Origin: Pontibacterium sp049599735
GTDB taxonomy: Bacteria > Pseudomonadota > Gammaproteobacteria > Pseudomonadales > Balneatricaceae
Direction of reading: 5' to 3'
Assembly (NCBI GenBank): GCA_049599735.1
Contig: JBMYOX010000010.1
Coordinates: 8,049 to 72,048, forward strand
DNA length: 64,000 nucleotides
A program made the translations under genes and the position numbers. Positions 18,143 to 27,210 of the stretch are shown one piece after another (position 1 is the first letter of the stretch; each line of letters opens with the position of its first letter). Under the pieces are notes generated by a model. The model worked only from the letters and a program-made list of their open reading frames with translations. It was not told the origin of the DNA and searched no databases.

Positions 18143-18919
18143 ATGGATCTACTCCTGGAACAGGGCCTGCTTTTCTGTTTGTCTTTATTGGCAAACGGAC
18201 TTTCAGCCATGGCGGGCGGTGGTGCGGGGTTGCTGCAATTACCCGTACTACTCTTTCTGGGGCTCAGCTTCCCCGTTGCGCTGGCGACCCATAAAATTGC
18301 CAGCATTGCACTGGGCATCGGTGCAACACTGCGGCACCTGAGGGAAGGCGCACTCGACTGGCGGTTCTGCGCTTATATTCTTGCCTGGGGCCTGCCCGGT
18401 GTAATTCTGGGTGCTTATGTGGTGCTTCGTTTGCCTGAAGCCTGGACGATTTTTTCCTTAGGTCTGCTTACCACCGGGTTGGGTTTATATTCTTTTAGCA
18501 AAAAAGAGCTGGGATTAATCAACAGTCCAAAGCACCGCGATAAAAAAGGCCTGATGATCGGAGGCCTGGTGCTTTTTCTGATTGGCTTCCTGAACGGCTC
18601 TTTAACCTCAGGCACCGGGCTCTTTGTGACTTTGTGGATGGTTTTCTGGTTTGGCTTTGATTATAAGCGAGCAGTCACTTACGTACTGATATTAGTCGGA
18701 TTGTTCTGGAATGCATCGGGTGCTTTGACAGTCGCGTTACAACAAGCCCCACAATGGCAGTGGTTACCCGCTTTAATTGCAGGGGCTATTACAGGGGCTT
18801 ATATGGGTGCTCATCTGGCCATTAGCCGGGGTAACAAACTGGTCAAACGAGCCTTTGAGACCTTAACCGTCTTAGTCGGCCTTAAACTCACCGGCGATGG
18901 GCTGGGTCTGCTTTTCTGA
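18143..18919 (+). CDS. TSUP family permease (TauE/SafE)
   Basis: A 258-residue polytopic inner-membrane protein with about eight hydrophobic segments. The opening LSAMAGGGAGLLQLPVLLFLGL and the second-repeat block GFLNGSLTSGTGLFVTLWMVFWFGFD are typical of TauE/SafE exporters, which move sulfite, sulfoacetate and related organic anions. Substrate unknown. Its last 48 bp overlap the 3' end of the convergent yibQ-like gene. Confidence 0.88.
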   Translation: MDLLLEQGLLFCLSLLANGLSAMAGGGAGLLQLPVLLFLGLSFPVALATHKIASIALGIGATLRHLREGALDWRFCAYILAWGLPGVILGAYVVLRLPEAWTIFSLGLLTTGLGLYSFSKKELGLINSPKHRDKKGLMIGGLVLFLIGFLNGSLTSGTGLFVTLWMVFWFGFDYKRAVTYVLILVGLFWNASGALTVALQQAPQWQWLPALIAGAITGAYMGAHLAISRGNKLVKRAFETLTVLVGLKLTGDGLGLLF

Positions 18920-19717
18920 GGCATCAGCCAGCTGCAGTTGACGACGGGCACGCTCGGTCAACTGACGTTTAACTTCTGGTTCAACAATATCAGACGCTGA
19001 AACCAGGCGCACACCTTTGCTTTGCAGCTCGGGCAAAGCCTTTTTCAGGTAATGGATTGTTTCAGCATAAGGATGCCCGATCACCACCACGTAACCATGT
19101 TTCTTCGCTATGTCCAGTGCCGCACTAAACTGCCGGTGGATAAATTCAGCACTGGCTTCATGATCCAGAAAAACATGTCGCTTCAGGTAACGTACATTAT
19201 TGTCCCGCGCTACTTTCCAGCCCAGTGCCTTAACCGTGGTAATGCTGTCGATAAAATACAAATTCCGGGTTTTGATCGTATCCATCACCCATTGCATAGG
19301 TTTTATCATGCCGGTTAATCGACTACCCATATGATTATTCACACCCGCCACATGGGGCACTTCATCCAAAGCAGCATTCAGTGCTGAAGTGATAGCTTCA
19401 GCATCCATCTCTGCCGTTAAAGCCCCCGGCCCCAGTGCTTTATTACGGGTATTAGCCATAGGCGCATGCAGCATCACCTCACGCCCGCTTTGGTGGGCCT
19501 GCTCTGCAAAGCGTTTGGCATAAGGCGTATAAGGCAGAATTGAATAGGTCAGGGCGCCAGGCAAAGCCAGCGCCGCCTCCCCCAGCTTCCGGTTGTAACC
19601 CATATCATCAATCACCAGCACCATACGGGACTGAAATGGCTCAGCATGTGCCCCGCCTGCCATTGTCATCAGCGAAATAATCAGACCCAAAAGCATATTC
19701 AGAACCGGCTTATTCAT
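18872..19717 (-). CDS. Divergent polysaccharide deacetylase family protein (YibQ-like)
   Basis: A 281-residue exported protein with a signal peptide (MLLGLIISLMTMAGGAHA, cleavage after AHA) and a DUF610-type divergent NodB fold: VLVIDDMGYN, LTYSILPYTPYAKRF, LHAPM, NNHMGSRLT and VVIGHPYAET. It lies downstream of ctpA and envC, a conserved gammaproteobacterial neighbourhood linked to envelope or division functions. Activity is not established. The 3' end overlaps the TSUP gene tail to tail. Confidence 0.9.
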   Translation of the reverse strand: MNKPVLNMLLGLIISLMTMAGGAHAEPFQSRMVLVIDDMGYNRKLGEAALALPGALTYSILPYTPYAKRFAEQAHQSGREVMLHAPMANTRNKALGPGALTAEMDAEAITSALNAALDEVPHVAGVNNHMGSRLTGMIKPMQWVMDTIKTRNLYFIDSITTVKALGWKVARDNNVRYLKRHVFLDHEASAEFIHRQFSAALDIAKKHGYVVVIGHPYAETIHYLKKALPELQSKGVRLVSASDIVEPEVKRQLTERARRQLQLADASEKQTQPIAGEFKAD

Positions 19718-19721
19718 TACT

Positions 19722-21026
19722 TCAGTGTTCCTGCGACTTTACGATAGCGAGTGCTTTTAACAGGTTCAATGCTTCAAAGAGCTGGAAATCGTCTCTTAGC
19801 AGGCGCTGACTGCCCGCAAGACCATTACCAGTATTTTCAGTGGTCTGGATATTTTCTAAATGGCCACTCAAATCACGCTCTTTAAGCTGTGACATGCCAT
19901 TATCCAGCGGCTTTAACTCAGCATTAATGACTTCGATATCCGGCTCAATGCCCTGTGCCTGGATGGACCGGCCACCAGGCGTAAAATAACGCGCCGTGGT
20001 CAGCTTGATCGCGCGTTCTTTTCCTAAAGGTAAAATAGTCTGTACCGAGCCTTTGCCAAAGCTGTTGGTACCCATAACCACGGCCCGATTATGATCCTGC
20101 AGAGCACCGGCAACGATCTCTGAGGCTGAAGCCGAACCGCCATTAATCAAAACCACCAGTGGCAGCTCTGCCAGTTCCGTATTGCTGTTCGCTTCAAAGA
20201 CCTGATCAGAATTAGGAATACGACCCTCGGTATAAACAATTTTTCCCGTGTTCAGAAAAGCATTGCTGACATCCACCGCAGCCTGTAATACCCCACCCGG
20301 ATTGTTACGCAAGTCGAGCACCAAACCTTTTAAAGCCTGATCTTCAGATAAAGCCGCCAGCTGTTTCAGCAGCTCTTTACCGGTATTCACCTGAAACTGG
20401 GAAATACGCAGATAACCGTAGCCTGGTGCCAGCATCCGCGTTTTGACACTGGCCACCTGTATCAGATCCCGCACGACAGTAATTTTAAGGGGTTTATCAT
20501 GGCCCTCACGAAGAATGGTCAGCACAATCGGATCACCCGCTTTACCGCGCATCAGATTAATCGCCTCTTCCAGTACCATGCCCGATACGGGCTCATCATC
20601 CAGCTGAGTAATAAGATCACCGGCCTTAACACCCGCACGCTGCGCCGGTGTATCATCGATCGGCGTGATCACACGGATATAAGGCTCTTCCAGACCCACC
20701 TCAATCCCCAGGCCACCGAACTCACCGCTGGTATGCACCTGCAGAGCTGAAAATTCTTCCGCATTCATATAACTGGAATGCGGGTCCAGCCCCGCCAGCA
20801 TACCCCGCACCGCATCTTCTAATAACTGTGCATCATCCACCGGCTCCACATAAGCGTTTTTAATGCGTTCAAACACTTCGGCAAATAAACGTAACTCTTC
20901 CAGCGGCAATGTCTTATGCACCGACTCGTCAGGTACAGGAGCGGTAGCCATCGCCAGAGGGCTTCCCATCAGGGCCAATAGCACCAGTGAATGCAAAGCG
21001 CGTTGCACGGTTTTATGTAAAATCAT
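19722..21026 (-). CDS. ctpA: S41 family C-terminal processing peptidase (CtpA)
   Basis: Periplasmic serine protease of 434 residues. It has a signal peptide (LHSLVLLALMGSPLAMA), a PDZ domain (GGLGIEVGLEEPYIRVITPI, about residues 105-185) and the S41 catalytic core with the nucleophile region NGGSASASEIVAGAL and the lysine in GTNSFGKGSVQT. The frame continues 41 codons upstream to 21149. The ATG at 21026 is chosen because AAGGGA lies 7 nt before it and the signal peptide follows directly. Probably cotranscribed with envC, whose stop is 28 bp upstream. Confidence 0.94.
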   Translation of the reverse strand: MILHKTVQRALHSLVLLALMGSPLAMATAPVPDESVHKTLPLEELRLFAEVFERIKNAYVEPVDDAQLLEDAVRGMLAGLDPHSSYMNAEEFSALQVHTSGEFGGLGIEVGLEEPYIRVITPIDDTPAQRAGVKAGDLITQLDDEPVSGMVLEEAINLMRGKAGDPIVLTILREGHDKPLKITVVRDLIQVASVKTRMLAPGYGYLRISQFQVNTGKELLKQLAALSEDQALKGLVLDLRNNPGGVLQAAVDVSNAFLNTGKIVYTEGRIPNSDQVFEANSNTELAELPLVVLINGGSASASEIVAGALQDHNRAVVMGTNSFGKGSVQTILPLGKERAIKLTTARYFTPGGRSIQAQGIEPDIEVINAELKPLDNGMSQLKERDLSGHLENIQTTENTGNGLAGSQRLLRDDFQLFEALNLLKALAIVKSQEH

Positions 21027-21054
21027 TCTTTGTCCCTTAAATATCTCAAAATGA

Positions 21055-22212
21055 TTAACGCCTGCTAAGCCAGCGCTTCGGATTGGTTGCCTTGCCTTTA
21101 TAACGAATTGCAAAGTACAGGCCCGGTGCCGTCCGTCCACCACTGGCACCTACAGTTGCAATTGAGTCACCCGCAGAAACCCAGTCTCCGACTTCCCGCT
21201 GTAAGCTTTCATTGTAGCCATAGAGTGTCAGATAGTTACCGCCATGATCAATAATCAATACCAGCCCGTAACCGCGCAGCCAGTTTGAGAAGACCACACG
21301 CCCGTGATGAACCGCTTTAACCACATGACCGGTTTTTCCTGATATCCAAATGCCATCATAGCGAATCTTGTCACGGACACTGCCAAAGCTGCGCTTCACC
21401 TTACCTTTAACCGGCCAGCTCAGCTTGCCTTTCAGCTCACGAAAGCTTTTACCATCACGCGCAAGGGCTGCTTTATCAATGGTCTGCTGTACCGCCACCA
21501 GCACTTTTTCCAGCCGGGCCTTATCGGCCTTAAGGCGTGACAGCCGCTGTTTATCAGACTTAATGCTGCCCTGAATTGCAGCCAGCGCCTGCTTTCTATC
21601 GCGGCGCTCCTTCTCAAGCCCACTGGCTTCCAGCTTCAATTGTCGGCGCTTAAGCACAATTTTTTGTTCGGTTTCCGATAATTCGGATTCCGTCATATTC
21701 AGTTGACCTAAACGCTGTCTGAAGCTTTTAAGCTGGGTGGCCAACTCGCTATTAATCGTGCCAAAATAACGCATCATACGCGATAATTCATCAGGATCGC
21801 GCTGGGTGAGCAAAGCCTGCAACCAGGGCTGCTGGCCCATTTTATACTGGGCTCTTAACTGGCGGGTAATTAAACGAGCCCGTTCGTCCAGAGCAACTCG
21901 CAACTGATCCCGCTTTCCCTCCAGCGAACCCGCGTGAGTGCCCAGCCGGGCCAGCTGTTGATCCAGTGCCCGTACCTGTTTGCTGATACGCCCGATAGAC
22001 AACTCACTTTTTCTTAAGGTCCGGCTCAGCACCGAGGCTTTATCCTGCCGTTCAGATAAGCGACCCTGAAGTGCGTGGATGTCTTTTTTAAGCTGAGAAA
22101 GCTGGGAGTCTGTCGCTTTTTTATCCGCAGAAAATGCGGAACAAGAAAGCAGTAACAGAAGAATAACAGGCAGGTATAGGGAGATCTGAAGACGCGGAGT
22201 CAGGCATGACAT
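21055..22212 (-). CDS. envC: EnvC-type murein hydrolase activator
   Basis: A 385-residue periplasmic protein. A signal peptide ending CSAFSA is followed by a long coiled coil (about residues 35-250) and a C-terminal LytM/M23 domain (about 265-385). The zinc-binding histidines of active M23 enzymes are not all present: the C-terminal HxH-type motif reads LYFAIR. That fits the EnvC class, which activates amidases AmiA/B at the septum rather than cutting peptidoglycan. The ATG at 22212 is preferred over that at 22233 because GGAG lies 7 nt upstream. Confidence 0.92.
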   Translation of the reverse strand: MSCLTPRLQISLYLPVILLLLLSCSAFSADKKATDSQLSQLKKDIHALQGRLSERQDKASVLSRTLRKSELSIGRISKQVRALDQQLARLGTHAGSLEGKRDQLRVALDERARLITRQLRAQYKMGQQPWLQALLTQRDPDELSRMMRYFGTINSELATQLKSFRQRLGQLNMTESELSETEQKIVLKRRQLKLEASGLEKERRDRKQALAAIQGSIKSDKQRLSRLKADKARLEKVLVAVQQTIDKAALARDGKSFRELKGKLSWPVKGKVKRSFGSVRDKIRYDGIWISGKTGHVVKAVHHGRVVFSNWLRGYGLVLIIDHGGNYLTLYGYNESLQREVGDWVSAGDSIATVGASGGRTAPGLYFAIRYKGKATNPKRWLSRR

Positions 22213-22233
22213 AATCTGACTCCGCACCGGCAT

Positions 22234-23787
22234 TTACTTAAAGGTCACCAGAGAATGACCCGTCATTTCCACAGGAGCATCCACCGCCATTAAATCCAGC
22301 AGGGTTGGAGCCAGATCACAAAGTGCACCATCTTTCAGGGATAGCTCAGCTTTGCGCGGGCCGTCATAGACCAGCGCAACCGGCCAGATTGTATGGGCCG
22401 TATGGGGCTGGCCGGTAACAGGATCAAGCATCATTTCAACGTTGCCGTGATCGGCTGTAATCAGCGTTTCACCGCCAACCTCGGCCATCGCTTCGAGCAC
22501 CTGGCGAACACTGTTATCCACCGCTTCAACCGCCTGTACTGCCGCATCAAACACACCGGTATGGCCCACCATATCACCATTGGCAAAATTACAGACGATC
22601 AGGTCAAATTTGCGACTTCTGATAGCTTCAACTAATTTTTCTGTGACTTCAGGTGCACTCATCTCTGGTTGAAGATCATAAGTGGCCACATCCGGAGACG
22701 GCACCAGAATGCGCTCTTCACCTTTATAAACTGCTTCCTGCCCGCCGTTAAAGAAAAAAGTCACATGGGCATACTTTTCTGTTTCAGCAATACGCAACTG
22801 TGTTTTCCCAAGACCCGACAGGTATTCACCCAGATCATTAGAAATAACCTGAGGCTCATAAGCACAAGGGGCATCAATGCTTGCGGCATACTGTGTCATC
22901 ATCACATAGGCCCCCAGAGCAGGCGCTGCTGTGCGCTCAAAACCATCAAACTCTGCGCCTTCAACAAAACAGCGGGTGATTTCGCGCGCCCGGTCGGGAC
23001 GGAAATTTGCACAAATCAGCGTATCACCATCCTGTATGCGCGCGACGGGCTGCCCTTCAGCATCAGTAATCACCGTTGCGGCTACAAATTCATCATTTTC
23101 ATCCCGTGCATAAGCCGAAGCCAGCGCATCAGCCGCACTGGTAGCGGTTTTTACACCCAGGCCCCGGGTCATTGCATCATAGGCCAACTGCACCCGATCC
23201 CAGCGATTATCACGATCCATCGCATAATAACGCCCGACTACCGTTGCTATACCGCCAAAGCCCAACGCATCAAAGGTTGACTGTAGTTTGGCCAGAGAAG
23301 GCTCTGCTGAACGGGGTGGCATATCCCGACCATCCAGAATGGCATGCAGGTAGATTTTTTTCGCCCCGCGATTCGCCGCCATTTTGATCAGCGCAACAAT
23401 ATGATCTTCATGGCTGTGCACTCCGCCGGGTGATAACAGACCCAGCAAATGTACCGCTTTGCCTGCTGAAATCGCCTGATCCATTGCCGCCACCAGCACC
23501 GGGTTTTCAAAAAAATCACCATCGGCAATGGCTTTGGAGATACGGGTAAAGTTCTGATAAACAGTGCGTCCGGCACCGATATTCATATGACCTACTTCAG
23601 AATTACCCATCTGCCCTTCCGGCAGTCCCACGGCCAGCCCCGAAGTCGCAATGCGGGAAACCGGGTTATTGGCCAGCAAAGCATCCCAGGTGGGGGTGGC
23701 CGCTGCCTCGATCGCAGAGGATTCAGAAGGCTCAATGCCGAATCCATCCAGAATAATCAGTGCCTTAGTTGCGCGTGAGTCAGCCAT
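22234..23787 (-). CDS. gpmI: 2,3-bisphosphoglycerate-independent phosphoglycerate mutase
   Basis: Glycolytic mutase that interconverts 3- and 2-phosphoglycerate using two Mn ions. The 517-residue protein has the catalytic serine in GQMGNSEVGHMNIGAGR, the substrate loop SPGGVHSHEDHI and metal ligands in ITADHGNVEMM and HTAHT. It is the first gene of a gpmI-envC-ctpA-yibQ run and is divergent from the rhodanese-grxC-secB genes, the same arrangement as in E. coli. Confidence 0.97.
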   Translation of the reverse strand: MADSRATKALIILDGFGIEPSESSAIEAAATPTWDALLANNPVSRIATSGLAVGLPEGQMGNSEVGHMNIGAGRTVYQNFTRISKAIADGDFFENPVLVAAMDQAISAGKAVHLLGLLSPGGVHSHEDHIVALIKMAANRGAKKIYLHAILDGRDMPPRSAEPSLAKLQSTFDALGFGGIATVVGRYYAMDRDNRWDRVQLAYDAMTRGLGVKTATSAADALASAYARDENDEFVAATVITDAEGQPVARIQDGDTLICANFRPDRAREITRCFVEGAEFDGFERTAAPALGAYVMMTQYAASIDAPCAYEPQVISNDLGEYLSGLGKTQLRIAETEKYAHVTFFFNGGQEAVYKGEERILVPSPDVATYDLQPEMSAPEVTEKLVEAIRSRKFDLIVCNFANGDMVGHTGVFDAAVQAVEAVDNSVRQVLEAMAEVGGETLITADHGNVEMMLDPVTGQPHTAHTIWPVALVYDGPRKAELSLKDGALCDLAPTLLDLMAVDAPVEMTGHSLVTFK

Positions 23788-24016
23788 AGTCAGTTAGTTC
23801 CCTGCCCGGAAGTGATGGTTGAAGAGGCGGCTATTTTACTCTGAATGCCCTGTTAACGCGAACCAGTCGCATACAGAAAAGTGTTTAATTAAACGAATTT
23901 CCCATCCTGAGGCACTGTTTTTGCCTCACCGCCTTATGCCGGTGTTGATCGCGCTGTATACTTACCGGCTTTGATTTAACGCCAGACCCCTGCGGTCGTC
24001 CGATTCGAGAAAAACG

Positions 24017-24430
24017 ATGGAACAAGTGATTGAGTTTATTGGCAACCATGCCTTACTGGTCGCAGCCTGGGTGCTGACCCTGCTGATGCTGCTATGGAAT
24101 GAAAACCGTAAAGGTGGCAAATCGGTCACAGCGGCCATTGCCACTCAGATGATCAATAAAGAAGATGCGCTTATTCTGGATATCCGTCCTAAGAAGGAAT
24201 GGGTAGCCGGCCATATTACCGGTGCACGCAACCTGCCTCTGGCAGAGCTGGATCGTCGTATCGATGAGCTGACAAAGTTCAAGAGCAAACCCGTTATTAT
24301 TGTCTGCAATCTGGGCCAGACCGCCTCTGCTGCGGTTAAAAAGCTAAACGCGGCTGACTTTAATAATGTCGTACGCCTGTCAGGCGGCATGACGGAATGG
24401 AAGGCGCAGAGCCTGCCGGTTGTAAAATAA
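24017..24430 (+). CDS. Rhodanese-like domain protein (YibN-like), membrane anchored
   Basis: A 137-residue protein with one N-terminal transmembrane helix (ALLVAAWVLTLLMLLW) and a cytoplasmic rhodanese domain. The domain keeps the DIRPKKEWVAGHITGARNLPL block and a cysteine in the active-site loop (VCNLGQTAS), so sulfur transfer is possible. It begins the rhodanese-grxC-secB cluster and lies 3 bp upstream of grxC. Its physiological role is not established by the sequence. Confidence 0.92.
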   Translation: MEQVIEFIGNHALLVAAWVLTLLMLLWNENRKGGKSVTAAIATQMINKEDALILDIRPKKEWVAGHITGARNLPLAELDRRIDELTKFKSKPVIIVCNLGQTASAAVKKLNAADFNNVVRLSGGMTEWKAQSLPVVK

Positions 24431-24433
24431 ACG

Positions 24434-24688
24434 ATGAAAGAAACGCTTATTTATACAACGGCCTGGTGCCCGTTTTGCATTCGCGCAAAAATGCTGCTGG
24501 ATCAGAAGTCTGTCAGCTACAAAGAAATTAACGTCGATAAGGTATCAGGCGCCCGTCAGGAAATGATGAAGCGCAGCGCCCAACGCACGGTGCCCCAGAT
24601 ATTTATCGGTAATACCCATGTGGGTGGTTGTGATGACCTGTTTGCACTTGAGCGACAAGACAAACTTGATGCATTGCTCGCCGATTAA
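24434..24688 (+). CDS. grxC: Glutaredoxin 3
   Basis: An 84-residue cytoplasmic thiol-disulfide oxidoreductase with the dithiol active site WCPFC (Cys12 and Cys15), TVPQIFIGNTHVGGCDDL (the cis-proline and glutathione-binding loop) and the usual single-domain length. Positioned between the rhodanese gene and secB, as in other gammaproteobacteria. Confidence 0.96.
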   Translation: MKETLIYTTAWCPFCIRAKMLLDQKSVSYKEINVDKVSGARQEMMKRSAQRTVPQIFIGNTHVGGCDDLFALERQDKLDALLAD

Positions 24689-24717
24689 CCCCTCTTACTC
24701 AATTAAGGATTGTTAGT

Positions 24718-25194
24718 ATGTCTGAGAATGAAAAGAACCAGCAGAGCGAAGCTCAAGGCCCGCAGTTTGCCGTACAACGTGTTTACATCAAAGACTCATC
24801 GCTGGAGTCCCCTAATTCACCCGCCGTGTTCACCAAACAATGGCAGCCTGAAATCAACCTGGATATGAACTCCCGCACCCAGCAGCTGGGTGAAGGTGCC
24901 TACGAGGTTGTTCTGACACTGACCATCACCGTTAAGAATGACGAAGAAACGGCTTTTCTGGTTGAACTGCAGCAGGCAGGTATTTTCTCTGTCTCCGGTC
25001 TGGACGAAGCTGAACTGCACCATACATTAGGTGCATTCTGCCCGAACATTCTGTTCCCTTATGCACGTGAAGCGATCGACAGCATGGTCACTAAAGCCAG
25101 CTTCCCACCGCTGATGCTGGCACCGGTTAACTTTGACGCCCTCTACGCACAGCAGCTGGCACAACAGCAGGCTGAAACCGCCGAGAGCCACTAA
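24718..25194 (+). CDS. secB: Protein-export chaperone SecB
   Basis: A 158-residue tetrameric chaperone that keeps precursor proteins unfolded and hands them to SecA. Diagnostic blocks are FAVQRVYIKDSSLESPNSP, WQPEINLDMN, QQAGIFSV and CPNILFPYAREAIDSMVTKASFPPL. The acidic N-terminus and glutamine-rich C-terminus are normal. Followed 23 bp later by an intrinsic terminator that ends the cluster. Confidence 0.98.
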   Translation: MSENEKNQQSEAQGPQFAVQRVYIKDSSLESPNSPAVFTKQWQPEINLDMNSRTQQLGEGAYEVVLTLTITVKNDEETAFLVELQQAGIFSVSGLDEAELHHTLGAFCPNILFPYAREAIDSMVTKASFPPLMLAPVNFDALYAQQLAQQQAETAESH

Positions 25195-25217
25195 GTTTTT
25201 CAGGTAGCTGAGAATCA

Positions 25218-25250
25218 AAAAAGCCGGTGCATCACAGCACCGGCTTTTTT
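25218..25250 (+). terminator. Intrinsic terminator after secB
   Basis: GCCGGTGC / GCACCGGC stem with an ATCACA loop, flanked by an A-tract and followed by TTTTTT. Confidence 0.93.
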
Positions 25251-26038
25251 ATAGCCGGATCCGACCCTATTATTGTGACTGATGCTCAACTGCCTCAGGC
25301 TGGCTCAGAGGTGACATTGTCTGCATAAGGCCCCGCAGGCCTCCGAAAATCTAAATTGGCCGGAGCTTAAAGACGAAGACAGCAGCAAGCATTGCAGGAG
25401 CTGTGGGATTGTATTGTCGGAGCTTTGGGATTGTGATATTTTCGATAAATTAACTGAAGGTAGATCAGGATGAAATCATTTATTTTCACGTAAAGAAGCT
25501 ATCACTCAACAAAAATATCTCTTGCTCTGTTTATTAAAATTTTTCGCATACAAGGAAACAAGCTGTTTCTATTCATAAAATCAGGAGAAAACATTAAAAT
25601 CTTTATGGGGAGCTATATTCACACTTTTTAAACTAATCATACCTGAAGATGCTAACATCATTATTCCGTTTATCAACCGATTTTTAATAAGCAACCTTAA
25701 CCAGCGACCAGGATAAAACAAAATTTCAAGCTGCATCTGACAGATTTTTTAATAGAATTCCCGGCGATATAAAACCCATTGCTGTCTTTTATACCGGTGA
25801 GCATTCCTGCGAAGTCGTATATTAGGGTGCAACACTCTTCGGACAAAGCGCGTACCGTTTACGCCTGCCAAACAGTTTATTAAAATAATATGATTTATCG
25901 CCAAACAAGCACTTATTCCTATTAAAACCTGCAATCTGAGGACGTTAAAAGACGGAAGATCACTAATAAAAATAATGACAGGATCGGCTTTTATCAAAAA
26001 GCTCTTCCAACTTTCATCGAAATTTTTAAGGATTGAAA
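25251..26038 (+). other. 788-bp AT-rich gene-free stretch before the acyltransferase
   Basis: No convincing gene is present. From about 25440 the base composition becomes clearly AT-richer than the flanking conserved genes. A short imperfect tandem repeat is seen at 25397-25434 (GGAGCTGTGGGATTGT then GGAGCTTTGGGATTGT, 22 bp apart). An 82-codon frame at 25749-25997 (minus) has no ribosome-binding site or recognisable domain. The stretch looks like non-coding or decayed DNA on the left side of an inserted gene. Confidence 0.6.
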
Positions 26039-27130
26039 ATGGATCGTTTCGTTAGCATTCAGATTTTAAGGGCCGTAGCTGCGCTTTCCGTATTACTATC
26101 TCACGTCAAATTACCACTTTACGAAGTCTATGGATGGGGAGGACTGGGCCCCATATTTGACAGTCTGCTGGGGGCTATCGGTGTCGATATATTTTTTGTA
26201 GTCAGCGGCTTTGTAATTGCATTAACTGCAGATAAAAAAAACCACACCCCTAAAGCATTTGCACTCAACCGATTTATTCGGGTTGTTCCAATTTACTATG
26301 TATATACTATTCCATTCGCAATTTACTTTATTTTAAATGGAAATATTTCAACGGCCAGCACGTTCAATAGCACTCTTTTTCTGCCACTGCTGGATATAGG
26401 AGAATTTTCCAATCCATTTCATTCATATGGCTGGACGCTGTCATTCGAAGTCTGGTTCTATGTTATGTTCACTTTTATTCTTTTCTTTGCCGGTAGATCC
26501 GCATTTACAGTCATGCCCGCAGTAATACTGGCCTTAATGCCACTTTCGTATTTTTCCGCTCAGCAGGACTGGTTTTTCTTATCATTTGCCTTTCATCCTA
26601 TGACGGGGGAGTTCGCACTGGGCTGCCTGGCTTATCTGATTTATAAGTCCGGATGGCTACAACCACGACTGGGTGCCATATTCACGCTTTCAGCGATAAT
26701 TCTTATCTTTACGGTATCTCTTGCTTACGAAGACTTAGCATGGCACGAGCAAATTTTATCTGATTTTCAGCAAGGCTTGCATCGATTTATATACTGGGGG
26801 CTGCCCTCTTTTGTACTTCTGCTCGGGTTACTGGCACTGGAACCCTTCTTACAAACCGCAAAACTGAAAGGGCTCTGCTATTTGGGGGATATTTCTTACT
26901 CTCTTTACCTTGTCCAGCCCTTCATATTTAAATTTATTGAGATAGTAGCCCCGAAAATATCAATGCCATCCATATACTGGGCATTACTGGCGATCCCCGG
27001 GGGCATAGCAGCAGGTGCGGCAAGTTATGAGATAGTCGAGAAACCCCTTATGAGATACATGAGAGCCCGGATGCTTTATCCCGCAACTAAAAGTAAACAT
27101 CCGGAGCGCCCTACCTGTACTCCCACGTAG
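26039..27130 (+). CDS. Membrane-bound O-acyltransferase, acyltransferase 3 family
   Basis: A 363-residue polytopic protein of the OafA/NodX family, which transfers acyl groups (often acetyl) to extracytoplasmic sugars. Family signs are the N-terminal SIQILRAVAALSVLLSH with the catalytic-type histidine, DIFFVVSGFVIALTADKK, the arginine motif LNRFIRVVPIYYVY and about ten hydrophobic segments. A TTG two codons upstream opens the frame, but the ATG at 26039 with AAGGA about 7 nt before it is the better start. Lower GC and a long AT-rich leader suggest acquisition by transfer. The target glycan is unknown; O-antigen or EPS is plausible. Confidence 0.88.
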   Translation: MDRFVSIQILRAVAALSVLLSHVKLPLYEVYGWGGLGPIFDSLLGAIGVDIFFVVSGFVIALTADKKNHTPKAFALNRFIRVVPIYYVYTIPFAIYFILNGNISTASTFNSTLFLPLLDIGEFSNPFHSYGWTLSFEVWFYVMFTFILFFAGRSAFTVMPAVILALMPLSYFSAQQDWFFLSFAFHPMTGEFALGCLAYLIYKSGWLQPRLGAIFTLSAIILIFTVSLAYEDLAWHEQILSDFQQGLHRFIYWGLPSFVLLLGLLALEPFLQTAKLKGLCYLGDISYSLYLVQPFIFKFIEIVAPKISMPSIYWALLAIPGGIAAGAASYEIVEKPLMRYMRARMLYPATKSKHPERPTCTPT

Positions 27131-27210
27131 CCCGTTTATCGTAAGATAATGTTTATTTCAGGCAGAGGTGCAAGGGATTGCGCTTATCTCAAGGATGAGA
27201 ACCCCTGCTC

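Noticed and set aside
25749..25997. 82-codon minus-strand frame in the AT-rich gap
   Set aside because: No Shine-Dalgarno sequence, no recognisable domain and no neighbour on the same strand; likely chance.
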